Below are positions 1-8,748 of a DNA stretch of 15,219 nucleotides, one piece after another. Origin of the DNA: Ophiocordyceps camponoti-saundersi (nom. inval.) (lineage: Eukaryota; Ascomycota; Sordariomycetes; Hypocreales; Ophiocordycipitaceae); assembly GCA_003339415.1 (NCBI GenBank), contig PDHQ01000579.1:1-15219 (forward strand). Reading direction: 5' to 3'. The translations under genes and the position numbers were made by a program. The first letter of the stretch is position 1. Each line of letters starts with the position of its first letter. The notes below the pieces were generated by a model. That model did not search any database, was not told the DNA's origin, and was given only the letters and a program-made list of their open reading frames with translations.

Positions 1-571
1 GCTTTTAAAAATACTTTACCCCGCGGTAGCTATACGGAACGTACTTTAGTAAGCTATAAAAATATATCTCTATTTCCTTTAAGAATTTATTTAAAATAGG
101 TAATAAATAGCTAAAATTCTAAAAAAAATATAGTATATAGAATAAGCTATAAGGAGTCTTATAATATTTTTATTTTTATTTTTACCGCTTTTCCCTAGTT
201 TTTTCTTAAAGTTAACGTAAGAAAGCTCTTTATACCTACCCCTCTTTATAAGTAATATAAGGTTTAAAATAAACCTTTAAACCTTACTATTAAAAATTAT
301 TCTAAAAATATAAGGAAGGTATATCTTAGAAAAGTAAGTCTACGACTAGATACGTAGCGTAAGGCGCTTTTTCTAGCGTATTACTAAGTACCCTTACCTA
401 TTTTGCTTATATTTAGGAAAATTTTTAAAATTTTAAGTTTTTTTCTTTAACTTTATAGTTATATACTATAACTTATATATAATTAAACTTCTAATAGCTT
501 TATAACTCTTTTTAAATAAGCTATAAAGATAAAAAGGGTATCTTTAAGAAACTTTTTTCCTAAAGAATATA
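1..571. other. AT-rich non-coding flank upstream of the hAT transposase relic
   Basis: I see no gene in this stretch. It is very AT-rich, depleted of CpA/TpG and rich in TpA like the rest of the window, so it has also suffered RIP. It probably holds the 5' untranslated region and perhaps the left terminus of the hAT element that follows, but I could not identify a terminal inverted repeat or an 8-bp target duplication. The only local structure is a small inverted repeat at 457-473 (AGTTATA, 3-nt spacer, TATAACT). The motif AGCTATA recurs near 26, 52, 145 and 528, which could be subterminal repeats, but such AT-rich words also arise by chance. Confidence 0.5.
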
Positions 572-973
572 ATAAACCTAACTACTTTTAGCCTAGTCCC
601 ACTAATTCCTCTTAAAATATCCGACTTTAACTATACGCCTTCGATTACCTCCTAGGGAGAGCTTTCTTAAGTAACCTTAGCTAATTTTAACGGCTACGAT
701 AGCGATATAGCTATCGAATTAGACGGTATTAAGTTTTCGGATTAGGGACCTTTTTGGGAATTTTCAGGCCCTTCTTAGGAACTTCCGGGCCCTTCGAAAA
801 AAGGAAAAAAAAAGGAAAAAATAGCTATTTCTTAATATAATACGAAGGAATTTAAATTAGAGCTAGATAAGAATTCGAAAATCTATATTTTACGGCACGG
901 CTTATTTACCCGATAGCTTCTTCCGATTAAGGAAAATAAAGAACGAAAATTAAAAGCTATTTACACTATATTA

Positions 974-1057
974 GTATTTTTTTTCTTATTTTTTCCTTAT
1001 TTTTTTATTATAAAAAAGCGTTATTTATTAATTTTTTTAATTAATAGCTATTTATAG
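974..1057 (+). other. Possible intron in hAT exon 1
   Basis: GTATTT to TATAG, 84 nt, phase 0, with an AT-rich, poorly coding interior that separates the LRHG part of the zinc finger region from the later finger residues. Its length is a multiple of three, so the frame gives no independent support. It may simply be diverged coding sequence. Confidence 0.3.
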
Positions 1058-1169
1058 GAGTTTATTTTTCTAGTCTATAAGTTTTAAGCTTCGAATTTAT
1101 CTTAGTATTATAAGAATAAGTATAAAATAATCGCTTATAATAAAAATTCTAAAAAAAACTTAAAAAGAA

Positions 1170-1215
1170 GTAAGTTTTTAGCTTTTTTATTATTAATTTA
1201 CTAATTTTATATTAG
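1170..1215 (+). other. Spliceosomal intron of the hAT gene (46 nt)
   Basis: Starts GTAAGT, has a TACTAAT branch-like sequence at about 1199-1205, and ends ATTAG. Removing these 46 nt moves the reading exactly from the exon 1 frame (codons starting at positions of remainder 2 on division by 3) to the exon 2 frame (remainder 0), where the next hAT block is found. The length is typical for fungal introns. Confidence 0.75.
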
Positions 1216-1390
1216 AATAACTTATTAAAAAAAATCCGTAAAATTTCTTCGAAAAACGGGCTAAGTTAAACTTAGCTTTTAATACTAATTTAGCTTAGAA
1301 TTTAGTTATTAATTTTTTTTTAATAATAAATATTTCTTTTTCTATAATTTGCTCGGAGCCTTTTAATAAGCTTTTTACTTATTATAATTA

Positions 1391-1436
1391 GTAAGTTATT
1401 TTTCCTTTATTTAAATTTTTAATTAACTTTTTCTAG
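1391..1436 (+). other. Spliceosomal intron of the hAT gene (46 nt)
   Basis: Starts GTAAGT and ends TTTCTAG, with a TTAATTAAC branch-like sequence upstream of the acceptor. Removal joins frame 0 (block ending TYYN) to frame 1 (block reading AKLKDYLKDYF), restoring one continuous transposase reading. Confidence 0.75.
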
Positions 1437-1670
1437 GGACTACTAGCTTATTTATTACGCTAAGTTAAAGGATTATTTAAAAGATTACTTTAACGAAGCT
1501 CTTTTAAAGTTAAATAATAGCTTTATAAGTTACTTTTCTAAAAGTAGCTTTTATAGCCTTATTTTTAATATTTAAACTTCAGCTACTTAAGATACCTATT
1601 TAAGCTTAATTATAGCTTATATTTCCCTAAACTTTAAGCTATATTATAAGCTTATAAGTAAGTTATTTAC

Positions 1671-1686
1671 TTATTTATTTATTTAT
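1671..1686 (+). repeat. Short TTTA microsatellite
   Basis: About four TTTA/TTAT units inside hAT coding sequence. Similar runs occur at 7841-7860 and in the intron at 14296-14347. They are probably by-products of extreme AT enrichment. Confidence 0.5.
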
Positions 1687-1782
1687 ATAAACTAATAGTT
1701 TTTAGCTTTTAAAAAGCTTTTAGAATAGTATACTAGAAATTATATTTATATTAAAATTCTTTCTTACTTTAAAGCTTACCTT

Positions 1783-1787
1783 ACTAT
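1783..1787 (+). repeat. Left target-site duplication of retrotransposon copy 1 (ACTAT)
   Basis: ACTAT just outside the left LTR matches ATTAT at 7799-7803 just outside the right LTR, with one C-to-T difference in the inner copy. Five base pairs is the usual Ty3/gypsy duplication length. Confidence 0.8.
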
Positions 1788-2156
1788 TATTACGGCCGTG
1801 AAATACGTTTACTAAATAATAGTATTAGTATTATAAATAAAGATTCTAAGCTAAGGAGAAGGGAAAGAAAAGAGGAAAACTCTTATAAGCGAAATTTTAG
1901 TAAAATATATAAAGGCATATACTAATAGAGATAGGAGAGGGTAAGGGGAAATCTTAGTAAAAGGTTAACTTTATTTCTAGGTAATTTCCCCTTAAGGTTT
2001 TCCTAAGAATTTTATAATAAGGTTTCCGAGGTTACGTAACTATAGTTAGAAATCCTCGGAAATTACCGTAAAATATTTAGAGGAAATTTATTAGAAATCC
2101 TTAGAAATTACCGTAAAATATTTAGAGGAAATCTTTATAATTACTAGCGCGTAATA
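1788..2156 (-). repeat. 3' LTR of copy 1 (369 bp)
   Basis: Matches the other three LTRs at the same length of 369 bp. In element orientation it starts TATTACG and ends CGTAATA. Undoing RIP at the ends gives the expected TG...CA, with a 7-bp terminal inverted repeat. This outer LTR is less mutated than its partner at 7430: for example it keeps the CpG sites around 2026-2038 that the partner lost. Confidence 0.95.
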
Positions 2157-2159
2157 TTA

Positions 2160-2165
2160 CCCCTT
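2160..2165 (-). other. Polypurine tract of copy 1
   Basis: AAGGGG in element orientation, three bases before the 3' LTR. It corresponds to AGGGGG at 13825-13830 in copy 2. It would prime plus-strand cDNA synthesis. Confidence 0.7.
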
Positions 2166-2184
2166 AATAAAAGTTTTAATATAC

Positions 2185-5100
2185 TTATTAAAATTAGTAA
2201 TAGCGACTATATAGCTAAGTGCTTAGGGAAATAGCCGTATTATCCTAATCGTTATCCTAATACTTATAATCCGCGGCGGCGGCTTTAACTTAATACTAAA
2301 GATTAATAAGCGGACCGGCGGTATCTAGGAAACGGTTATAAAATTCCTTAAAAGCTATAAGCGTATAACGGAAATTCTTAGCTAAGTATTATATCTTATT
2401 TAAATTATAATTATATTAGCGGACTTAATATTCTAACCGATAACGCTATCTAATAACTTAAGATTAGAAGATTTGCTTAACTTTTTATTTTAATATATTA
2501 TCGATATTTTCTAGCTTAGCGGGAGATATCTCCTACTTTAGTAGCGGATTTATAGCAGCTTTCCGAAAGCGGTTAATATAAAATAAGTTCGTTATCTAAT
2601 AGCTATTTAATAAGTTAAGGATATAGCTATAGCTTTATTCCTCGATAACCGTAAAAAGTCCTAACTATTATATATTTAAGCGTATTATAAGTATAGTTAT
2701 AAAGAAGCTTTTATAGCTAAGGAATACCTTATTACTAATTATAAAGTTTACTAGGCGACGCTTTTTATTTACTTATATTTCTTACTTATAGTAAGCTTTC
2801 TTAGTAGCGGCTTAAGCTTACTATTATATTTCCTATATATAAGCGACGAGTTTATAAGCTATAGTAATTAAGCCTAAGGTAGTTAAGGGATCCGGGGAAC
2901 TAGCTACTAAGAGGGGGTTCCGTATATCCTTACTAAGGGCGATTATAAGTAGTGCTATATTAATCAAAGCATGCTATAAGGAGTTATATACGAAGTTTAG
3001 CGTAGGAAGGAAGGTACTTTAATTATTTTAATATTTATTCGTATAAAATCGTAACTTTTAGTTTAAGTATTAGTTAGTTACCTCTACGCTTCCTTATATT
3101 TATAAGTATAAGGTATTACCGTAGCGATATTTAATACCTATTAACCGATTAATTTTACTAAGAAATCTTAAAATAAATAGGCCGGCGTTATTAGTAATCT
3201 ATATATCCGGTATATTAAAAAGATAATAAAAGTATTAGAAATAGCGTCTAGCGAGTATTTTTATTATATTATCCTTCTTACTTAGTAACGTAGTAATAAT
3301 CTAGCTTAGCTTATAGATAAAAGTTTAAATATAGTTATACTTAAAGTAATCTACTAGTATAGCTTTCTTATCGTAAGCTACGTGCTTCTATATAGAAGTT
3401 AGAATAAGTAAAAGGTATAATAAGCTTAGAGTTTTATTCCTTAAAATCTTATTTTTTTAATATTTATAATAGTTACGGATATATCGATAGATATCTTACT
3501 TTATTCTAGGCTAATAGTAATCTCGCTAAAATATTTAGGTAATCTTATTTTAGCTATTATAAGTAAAGATAGCTAGCTTATATATATTCTAAATTAGGGT
3601 AGTGCGAAGGAAAAGCTACTTCTAATTATCTTATTCGGGAATAATTAGGAGGTTATTATAAAATCTAAGATCCTAGCTTACGTTCTCCTTTTAGATTAGT
3701 TATACTAACTCTACTCCTAATAGGGTAAAGTTTTCTCCGAGGCGGACTAAGGTAATTATAAAAGTTAAGGTTAGGATTTTAAATTTAAAGCTTTTCGGAG
3801 GAATTATTATAAGCGTCCTTTCCTCTTTCTTATAAGCTTTTACGGTTAGAAGCTTAGCTATTTTACGCGAAAAGGTATTAGTAGCTATATTTAACCGGCT
3901 AGGTTAATATAGGAAATAGATATTAAATTAGGTAAAAAAATTAAATTATTAGACTTAGTAAATAAAAAGTAGCCTTTTTATTATAAAGTAAACTAAGGCT
4001 TTATAATCTATAATTATATCGAATTTCTAACTAAGTAATTTTAAATAAAAATACTCGAAGCTTTATATAATAGCGAGAAATTTATAATCTTAGATTAAGT
4101 ATATATATTTAGCTAAGTTTATTATTTTTAAGAAAAAGCCTATTAGCTTCTACGCTTAGTTATCTTATTATTATTAAAATATACTAGCGGTAATATTCTA
4201 AAAGGCGTTAGTTTTAAGCTAGGTTAGGAGTTTAGGATAGAAGAAAGCGAGTACTAGGGCTTATATAGCTAGTTTCTTTATCTTATTAAAGGCCTCCTTC
4301 TATTTCGGTCCGAGCTCGAAAGTAATATCTTTTTTTAAAAGATAGTTTAAGGGTTCCGCGGTAATATTAATATAGTAATAGAAGATCCGGATAAAGTTAT
4401 ATAATCCTACGAATAAATAGATAGCTTTATAATCCCGGAGATTTTCGAATTTTTAATCTTAAATTATTTATATTTTATAAGGGTTTACGCTTATTTCTTA
4501 GCCCGCGTATAATATTATATTAAGGTAATTAATTTTAGTAATATTAAACTTCGATTTCTAGATATCCCTTTATAAGTTCGCTTAATATAGGCGCTAGATT
4601 ACTTTTTAGCACTTTTCTTAATATTCCTTTTTTTCGCTATTTAAGTAAATTAATATATTATTAGTATACGTACTTACGTAGCGGTTAAGGAGATCGTAAA
4701 ATTAAGCGTTAATAAAGTTCTAAAACTACGCGGGTTTTACTTTAAGGCTAAATAGAAGAATAAGCTAATAGAATATACTAAACTTTATACGGAAAGCTAT
4801 AAGGTACTTAGAGTTAGGGTTAAGCTAGAGATAGTAAAATACTTAAATAATATCGATTTTCGAGAACCGTTTCGCCTCCTAATAGCTAAATACGGTACTT
4901 TCTAAGGAGGGAGCGGGCGAGATCTAACTTTTTAAGTAATTATTTATTTATCGGTAATTAATATAGAAGCGTCGGGCTATTAAGTACGGCTTCGGGGCGA
5001 AAAGAATAGAGGCGGCGTAAGGGCTAATATTTAGCTTAATAAAACTAATCTTAAGTAAGTAGTTAATAATCTCCTTTTCTAAAAGTAGGTATTTTATTAG

Positions 5101-6143
5101 CGTTTTATAAGAAAGGGGTTTTACTAAATTTAGGGGCTTTTTAAGTTTTAAAGTTATATCGTAGCTAGGCCGGGGATAAGCTAAAATATAAGCTTCCTTC
5201 TTACTAAAAAATCCTTTAAGGTATATAAAAGCTAGAGGAATTATACTATATACGTAAATAATATATTTAAGTTTTTTACCTTAAGGGAACGGGATTTCCT
5301 ATCCTACGTATATATAGCTAGCTAAGCTTAGCTTCGCGATTATAGTTAAGTTATTATCGTTATCTTTTAACTTTATAAATATTTAAGGTATTAACGGGGT
5401 TATTTCTTCCTATTATATATAGTAAGAGTCTTATTAAACTTAGCAGATAAGTTACTCTCTTAAAGTATCCTTATTTATATTATTAGTATCCTAATTATTC
5501 TTAGTTAAGGTTTAAGCTAGCTTCTTTTCCTTCGCGGGCTATATAAAGTCCTTTTTCCTCTACGAGCGTTAAAAGATCTAATACTTATACTTATCCTAAT
5601 AGAGAAGATAGTTCTAGCGCTTAGTATCCGCTTAGATAGCCGGGTTTAGATTTCTATAAAAAAAGGGCTTCTTAGGTAATAAGATTAAGGGCGAGTACTT
5701 AGCGAGGGCAGGTAAGTTATTTAGCTAAACTAGTTTCTAGGCCGCGTAGTTAAGTAATAACCTCTTCTTTACTATTTAAAATAGGCCGATAAAGAAATCC
5801 TAAGCATAGTTAGTTACTTAGCAGATTTCTTACGGAAAATACTATCTATCGATTATTAAAGTAATAATTAGGTACTTATAAACTAAGCTAGCTTAATAGC
5901 TTTAGAAATTAATAAGGGGGATAAGATAGATAGGGATAAGCTTAGCGCTTAGGCGCTTTACTACTTACTTCGTAAAATAATAACTAATTAGAAAATAAGC
6001 GTTTACTCCGGTATTATATAAAGTAAAGGCACGAAAAGCTATATTATTAATTTAAACTTAACTATTAATAGTAAATAACTCTCTTATTTTCTATTTTATA
6101 CGCGATATTTTTAGGACTATTAAGGAGCCTTATAATAGTCTTA
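2185..6143 (-). pseudogene. pol: pol relic of copy 1: protease, RT, RNase H, integrase, chromodomain
   Basis: Polyprotein relic on the minus strand, entered by a -1 frame change from gag at the heptamer 6144-6150 and probably ending at the paired TAA at 2185-2190. The protease motif at 6007-6015 reads N-T-G for D-T-G. RT motif YxDD at 4657-4668 reads Y-T-N-N. In integrase the second catalytic Asp at 3190-3192 reads Asn, while the Glu at 3082-3084 is retained, 35 residues further on as in D,D-35-E. The chromodomain lies near 2310-2450. It aligns with the copy 2 pol throughout, which is the main check on the domain calls. Gln and Trp codons have become stops in every domain, so nothing could be made from it. 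Confidence 0.9.
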
Positions 6144-6150
6144 CTTTTTT
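6115..6150 (-). promoter_or_regulatory. Putative -1 ribosomal frameshift signal, copy 1
   Basis: In element orientation gag reads GGA AAA AAG TAA, which contains the slippery heptamer A-AAA-AAG (6144-6150) directly before a stop. Two to three nt beyond lies an inverted repeat with 8-bp arms (6133-6140 and 6115-6122). Pol continues in the -1 frame. The same arrangement is found in copy 2. Confidence 0.6.
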
Positions 6151-7244
6151 CCTAAATTAGAATTATCTAGCTAAATAAAGTTAAGTAAAGGCGTTTAAAC
6201 TTTATAAACTCTCCTTATTTTTTATCGGTTAGGGTAATCCTTAGCTATATAGCCCTTTTTTTTATAGATAAAATAAGTATTATTTTCCTAATAAATTTTC
6301 TTCTTATTCTCGCTTAGGGGCTAGCTTTTTTAAGTTATAATTATAGTTTTTTTCTATATAGTCGAAGTAATTTTATTAACTTATTAGGATTTCTAGGCGA
6401 TTTTACGGCGGGTAAACTTTTTCTTTTTATAAAATATAATATTTTTTATATACTTATAAAACTCCTTATATATTATATATAAATCTTTAGCTTTCGTAAG
6501 AAAGCTTATATTAAAATTAGCGGGTAGATAGTTTTAAAGCGTATACTTAATATAAGCTAAAAGGACTTAAGTTTTAGCTACGAGGTAGTTAAATTTTATA
6601 AAAAACTCTTAGATTTCCTATTAGCTATTTAAGAAGTAATTTAGTTTATAAAGCTAATCCGTAGCTTTAGCGAACTTATTTAAGTTTTTATAAGCGGATT
6701 TTAAATATTATACTATTTTAGCTAATTTAGAAAAAAGGTATTTTTCTAAGTTATACTAAGTTTTTAAAAGTTAGCGGGCCTTTTTTTTTAAAATATAAAA
6801 TAGAATACTTATCTTATTTTACTTATCTTAGAAAGTTATCTTATTAGATTTTATCTTATTTTTTAAGTTTATAAGGAAGGTATTAAAATCTTCCTTTTTT
6901 CCTAAAAACTTACTTATCTTTTTATAGTAAATTTTCGTAAAATTAAAATAAAAGGGGTTCGGCTATTTTACCGGGGTAACTAGCGTAAAAATATCCTAAG
7001 CGGCTTTCCTAATTAAGATAAACGCTTTTTTACTAATCCTAAACGCTATTAATATTTTTCGATAAGTTTTTTCTATATCTAAGTTTTAATTTTTTTAAAT
7101 TAATTAACTTTAAAGTTCTATAATCTATACTTATAATTACGTTATCTTCGCACGCTACTTTTATAATATAATTATATTAGTAATATTTTAAAAAAAGGTA
7201 GCTATAATTATAGTTTAGTTTTCTTCGAAACTTTATTTTATTAT
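6141..7244 (-). pseudogene. gag: gag relic of copy 1
   Basis: Relic of the capsid/nucleocapsid protein, 367 codons plus stop, from a likely ATG-to-ATA start at 7242-7244 to TAA at 6141-6143. The N-terminus is rich in converted Gln codons and, allowing for them, reads as a hydrophobic/Gln coiled coil, as in copy 2. The nucleocapsid CCHC zinc knuckle (C-x2-C-x4-H-x4-C) lies at 6234-6275 and reads Y-x2-Y-x4-Y-x4-Y: all four metal ligands are now Tyr, exactly what TGT/TGC to TAT/TAC and CAT/CAC to TAT/TAC changes give. Followed by pol in the -1 frame. Confidence 0.85.
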
Positions 7245-7417
7245 AAAATTAGGTATCTTTAAGGCGAGTTTCCTTAATCGCTTAAAAGTTTAGTTAGGGG
7301 CTTTAAATATATATTTTAAGCTAATTATAGTTTAGTTATATATAAGGTTTTTTCTATCCTTTATAGGGGATATAAGAGTAAAATATATATTTCTTAATTA
7401 CTCGCTAGCGAAAAGGA

Positions 7418-7427
7418 AGCTTAGAAT
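7418..7427 (-). other. Putative self-priming primer-binding site, copy 1
   Basis: In element orientation ATTCTAAGCT, two nt after the 5' LTR end. It is the exact complement of AGCTTAGAAT in the same element's LTRs (7485-7494 and 1843-1852). No TGG, the usual complement of a tRNA CCA end, stands at the LTR edge. See the finding on self-priming. Confidence 0.6.
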
Positions 7428-7429
7428 AA

Positions 7430-7798
7430 TATTATAGCTATAAAATATATTTATTAAATAATAATATTAGTATTATAAATAAAGATTCTAAGCTAAGGAG
7501 AAGGGAAAGAAAAAAGGAAAACTCCTATAAGCGAAATCTTAGTAAAATATATAAAGGTATATATTAGTAAAGATAAGAGAGGGTAAGGGGAAATCTTAGT
7601 AAAAAGTTAACTTTATTTCTAGGTAATTTCCCCCTAAGGTTTTCCTAAGAATTTTATAATAAGGTTTCTAAAATTATATAATTATAGTTAGAAATCTTTA
7701 GAAATTATTATAAAATATTTAAAAGAAATTTATTAAAAATTCTCGGAAATTACTATAAAATATTTAGAGGAAATTTTTATAATTACTAGCGCGTAATA
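7430..7798 (-). repeat. 5' LTR of copy 1 (369 bp)
   Basis: Same length and end motifs as the 3' LTR at 1788-2156, but clearly more eroded. Around 7668-7680 the CpG-containing sequence of the outer LTR has become all A/T, and the terminal CGTAATA is now TATAATA. The differences seen are transitions. It holds the promoter region and the AGCTTAGAAT self-primer complement (7485-7494). Confidence 0.95.
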
Positions 7799-7803
7799 AT
7801 TAT
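7799..7803 (+). repeat. Right target-site duplication of copy 1 (ATTAT)
   Basis: Pairs with ACTAT at 1783-1787. The C-to-T change in this inner copy fits RIP after insertion. Confidence 0.75.
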
Positions 7804-8189
7804 TACTTTAAAGTTTATTAATAAGTATACTAATAATTCTTTTATTTATTTATTTATTTACTAATAATATTATTTTAATATTACTTATAATAATATTATA
7901 AATAATAAAACTTTTCTAAAAGCTTATTCCTTAGCTTATAATAACTTTTTTTATAAAGAATTTATAAGTTAAATTTACTACTTAGTATATATTATTAATT
8001 TAATAGCTTAGGATATTTTTAAGGCTTTTTTAAATAATTCTAACTTAGAAAAGTAACTTTTAAATAAAAATATTACTTTATAAAAGTATAATAATAAGTT
8101 ATTTATTTTTTTTATAATTTTTTATTAATTATTTATTTTTATAACGCTTTTTAACTAACTTTAATATATTTTACTTATTATTAAGTATA
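7804..8189 (+). pseudogene. hAT transposase relic, middle part (piece 2 of 3)
   Basis: This 386-bp stretch between the two retrotransposons is the continuation of the transposase cut at 1787. Taking out copy 1 and one target duplication keeps the codon phase exactly (codons then start at 7805). The piece shows the second hAT catalytic block at about 7883-7906, reading TYNNIINN for the T-D-N-x-x-N-N signature with Asp turned to Asn, followed by KTFLKAYSLAYNN. At 7973-8010 it shows the C-L-x-H-I-x-N-L motif with Cys and His as Tyr (IYYLVYIINLIA). It is among the most AT-rich parts of the window. It ends at 8189 where copy 2 begins and resumes at 14208. Confidence 0.85.
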
Positions 8190-8194
8190 ATATA
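8190..8194 (+). repeat. Left target-site duplication of copy 2 (ATATA)
   Basis: ATATA directly before the 5' LTR, identical to 14203-14207 directly after the 3' LTR. Low complexity weakens it slightly, but it sits exactly at LTR ends defined by homology. Confidence 0.8.
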
Positions 8195-8563
8195 TATTAC
8201 GCGCTAGTAATTATAAGAATTTCCTTTAAATATTTTATAGTAATTTCTAAAGATTTCTAATAAATTTCCTTTATATATTTTATAATAATTTCTAAGGATT
8301 TCTAATTATAATTATATAACCTTAGAAACCTTATCGTAAAATCCTTAAGAAAACCTTAAAAGGAAATTACTAGGAAATAAAGTTAACTTTTTACTAAGAT
8401 TTCCCCTTATTTTCTCTTATCTTTATTAATATATACTTTTATATATTTTACTAAGATTTCGCTTATAAGAGTTTTCCTCTTTTCTTTCCTTTCTCCTTAG
8501 CTTAAAATCTTTATTCGTAATACTAATATTATTATTTAATTAATATATATTATAATTATAATA
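8195..8563 (+). repeat. 5' LTR of copy 2 (369 bp)
   Basis: Starts TATTACG and ends TATAATA (TGTTACG...CGTAACA before RIP). In the first 135 nt all differences from the 3' LTR are transitions, and most are losses of C or G in this copy. A TATA-like TATATATT lies at 8440-8447, and the self-primer complement, with one RIP change (AGCTTAAAAT), at 8499-8508. Confidence 0.95.
8440..8508 (+). promoter_or_regulatory. Likely core promoter and transcript start region of the LTR
   Basis: TATATATT at 8440-8447 precedes AGCTTAAAAT at 8499-8508 by about 50 nt. If the element self-primes as Tf1 does, the transcript should begin at this 10-mer, which would put the TATA element at a normal fungal distance. 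The same pair lies at 14079-14086 and 14138-14147 in the 3' LTR. The start site is inferred. Confidence 0.45.
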
Positions 8564-8565
8564 TT

Positions 8566-8575
8566 ATTCTAAGCT
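8566..8575 (+). other. Putative self-priming primer-binding site, copy 2
   Basis: ATTCTAAGCT, two nt after the 5' LTR. It is the exact reverse complement of AGCTTAGAAT in the 3' LTR (14138-14147); the 5' LTR version carries one G-to-A change. The 2-nt gap matches the two terminal bases that integrase normally trims from cDNA ends. Confidence 0.6.
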
Positions 8576-8748
8576 CCCTTTTCGCTAATAAGCGATTAAG
8601 AAATATATATTTTACTTTTATATCTTTTATAAAAAATAGAAAAAACCTCGTATACGATTAGATTATAACTAGCTTAAAATATATATTTAAAGCCCCTAAC
8701 TAAACTCTTAGGCGATTAAGGAGACTTATTTTAGAGACGCTTAATTTT

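Larger units (their letters stand above)
572..1787 (+). pseudogene. hAT transposase relic, N-terminal part (piece 1 of 3)
   Basis: This is the 5' part of a hAT-superfamily transposase, the DDE enzyme that cuts and pastes a DNA transposon. The likely start is the ATA at 572 or 569 (RIP-altered ATG). The frame then runs to 1169 with only RIP-type stops. A BED-type zinc finger relic lies around 880-1120: an LRHG motif near 890, then a Cys-to-Tyr position, SNL and His-to-Tyr positions at 1073-1120. After two introns (1170-1215, 1391-1436) the catalytic start is seen at 1564-1600, reading FNI*TSAT*DTYLSL, where N and * stand for the Asp and Trp of the hAT DxWTS motif. The gene is cut at 1787 by a retrotransposon and resumes in phase at 7804. 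Across the three pieces the coding length before the window edge is roughly 800 residues, normal for fungal hAT proteins. The hAT call is firm; the exact start is not. Confidence 0.85.
1788..7798 (-). mobile_element. Ty3/gypsy chromovirus LTR retrotransposon, copy 1 (full length, RIP-inactivated)
   Basis: A complete 6011-bp element reading right to left. In element order it has the 5' LTR (7430-7798), primer-binding site (7418-7427), gag (7244 down to 6141), pol (about 6143 down to 2185), polypurine tract (2160-2165) and 3' LTR (1788-2156). It inserted into an exon of the hAT transposase and made a 5-bp duplication. The copy at 8195-14202 is the same family and matches along its whole length. 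The alignment offset changes by only 3 nt, somewhere between the protease and RT motifs, and the differences I compared are transitions. It is dead: stops fill both genes and the RT YxDD Asp pair reads NN. It keeps a few residues that copy 2 lost, such as the integrase Glu (3082-3084) and the Gly of the protease DTG. Confidence 0.95.

Noticed and set aside
1..571. Left terminal inverted repeat of the hAT element
   Set aside because: No convincing CAGGG-like (or RIP-altered TAGGG-like) terminus with an 8-bp duplication could be picked out, and the right end is outside the window for comparison.
2268..2285. GC-rich CCGCGGCGGCGGC patch as a CpG island, promoter or foreign insert
   Set aside because: It lies in the 3' end of pol of copy 1 and encodes a short Ala run on the minus strand; copy 2 has the same stretch with transitions.
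7841..7860. TTTA repeat as a CRISPR-like or functional satellite
   Set aside because: It is a simple five-unit microsatellite within AT-rich hAT coding sequence, without spacers.
7799..8194. Spacer between the elements as a promoter region or a separate small gene
   Set aside because: It reads as the middle of the hAT transposase, in phase with both flanking pieces.
8564..8590. tRNA-type primer-binding site
   Set aside because: No TGG or RIP-altered TGG begins at the LTR edge in either copy, whereas an exact 10-nt complement to the LTR does exist.
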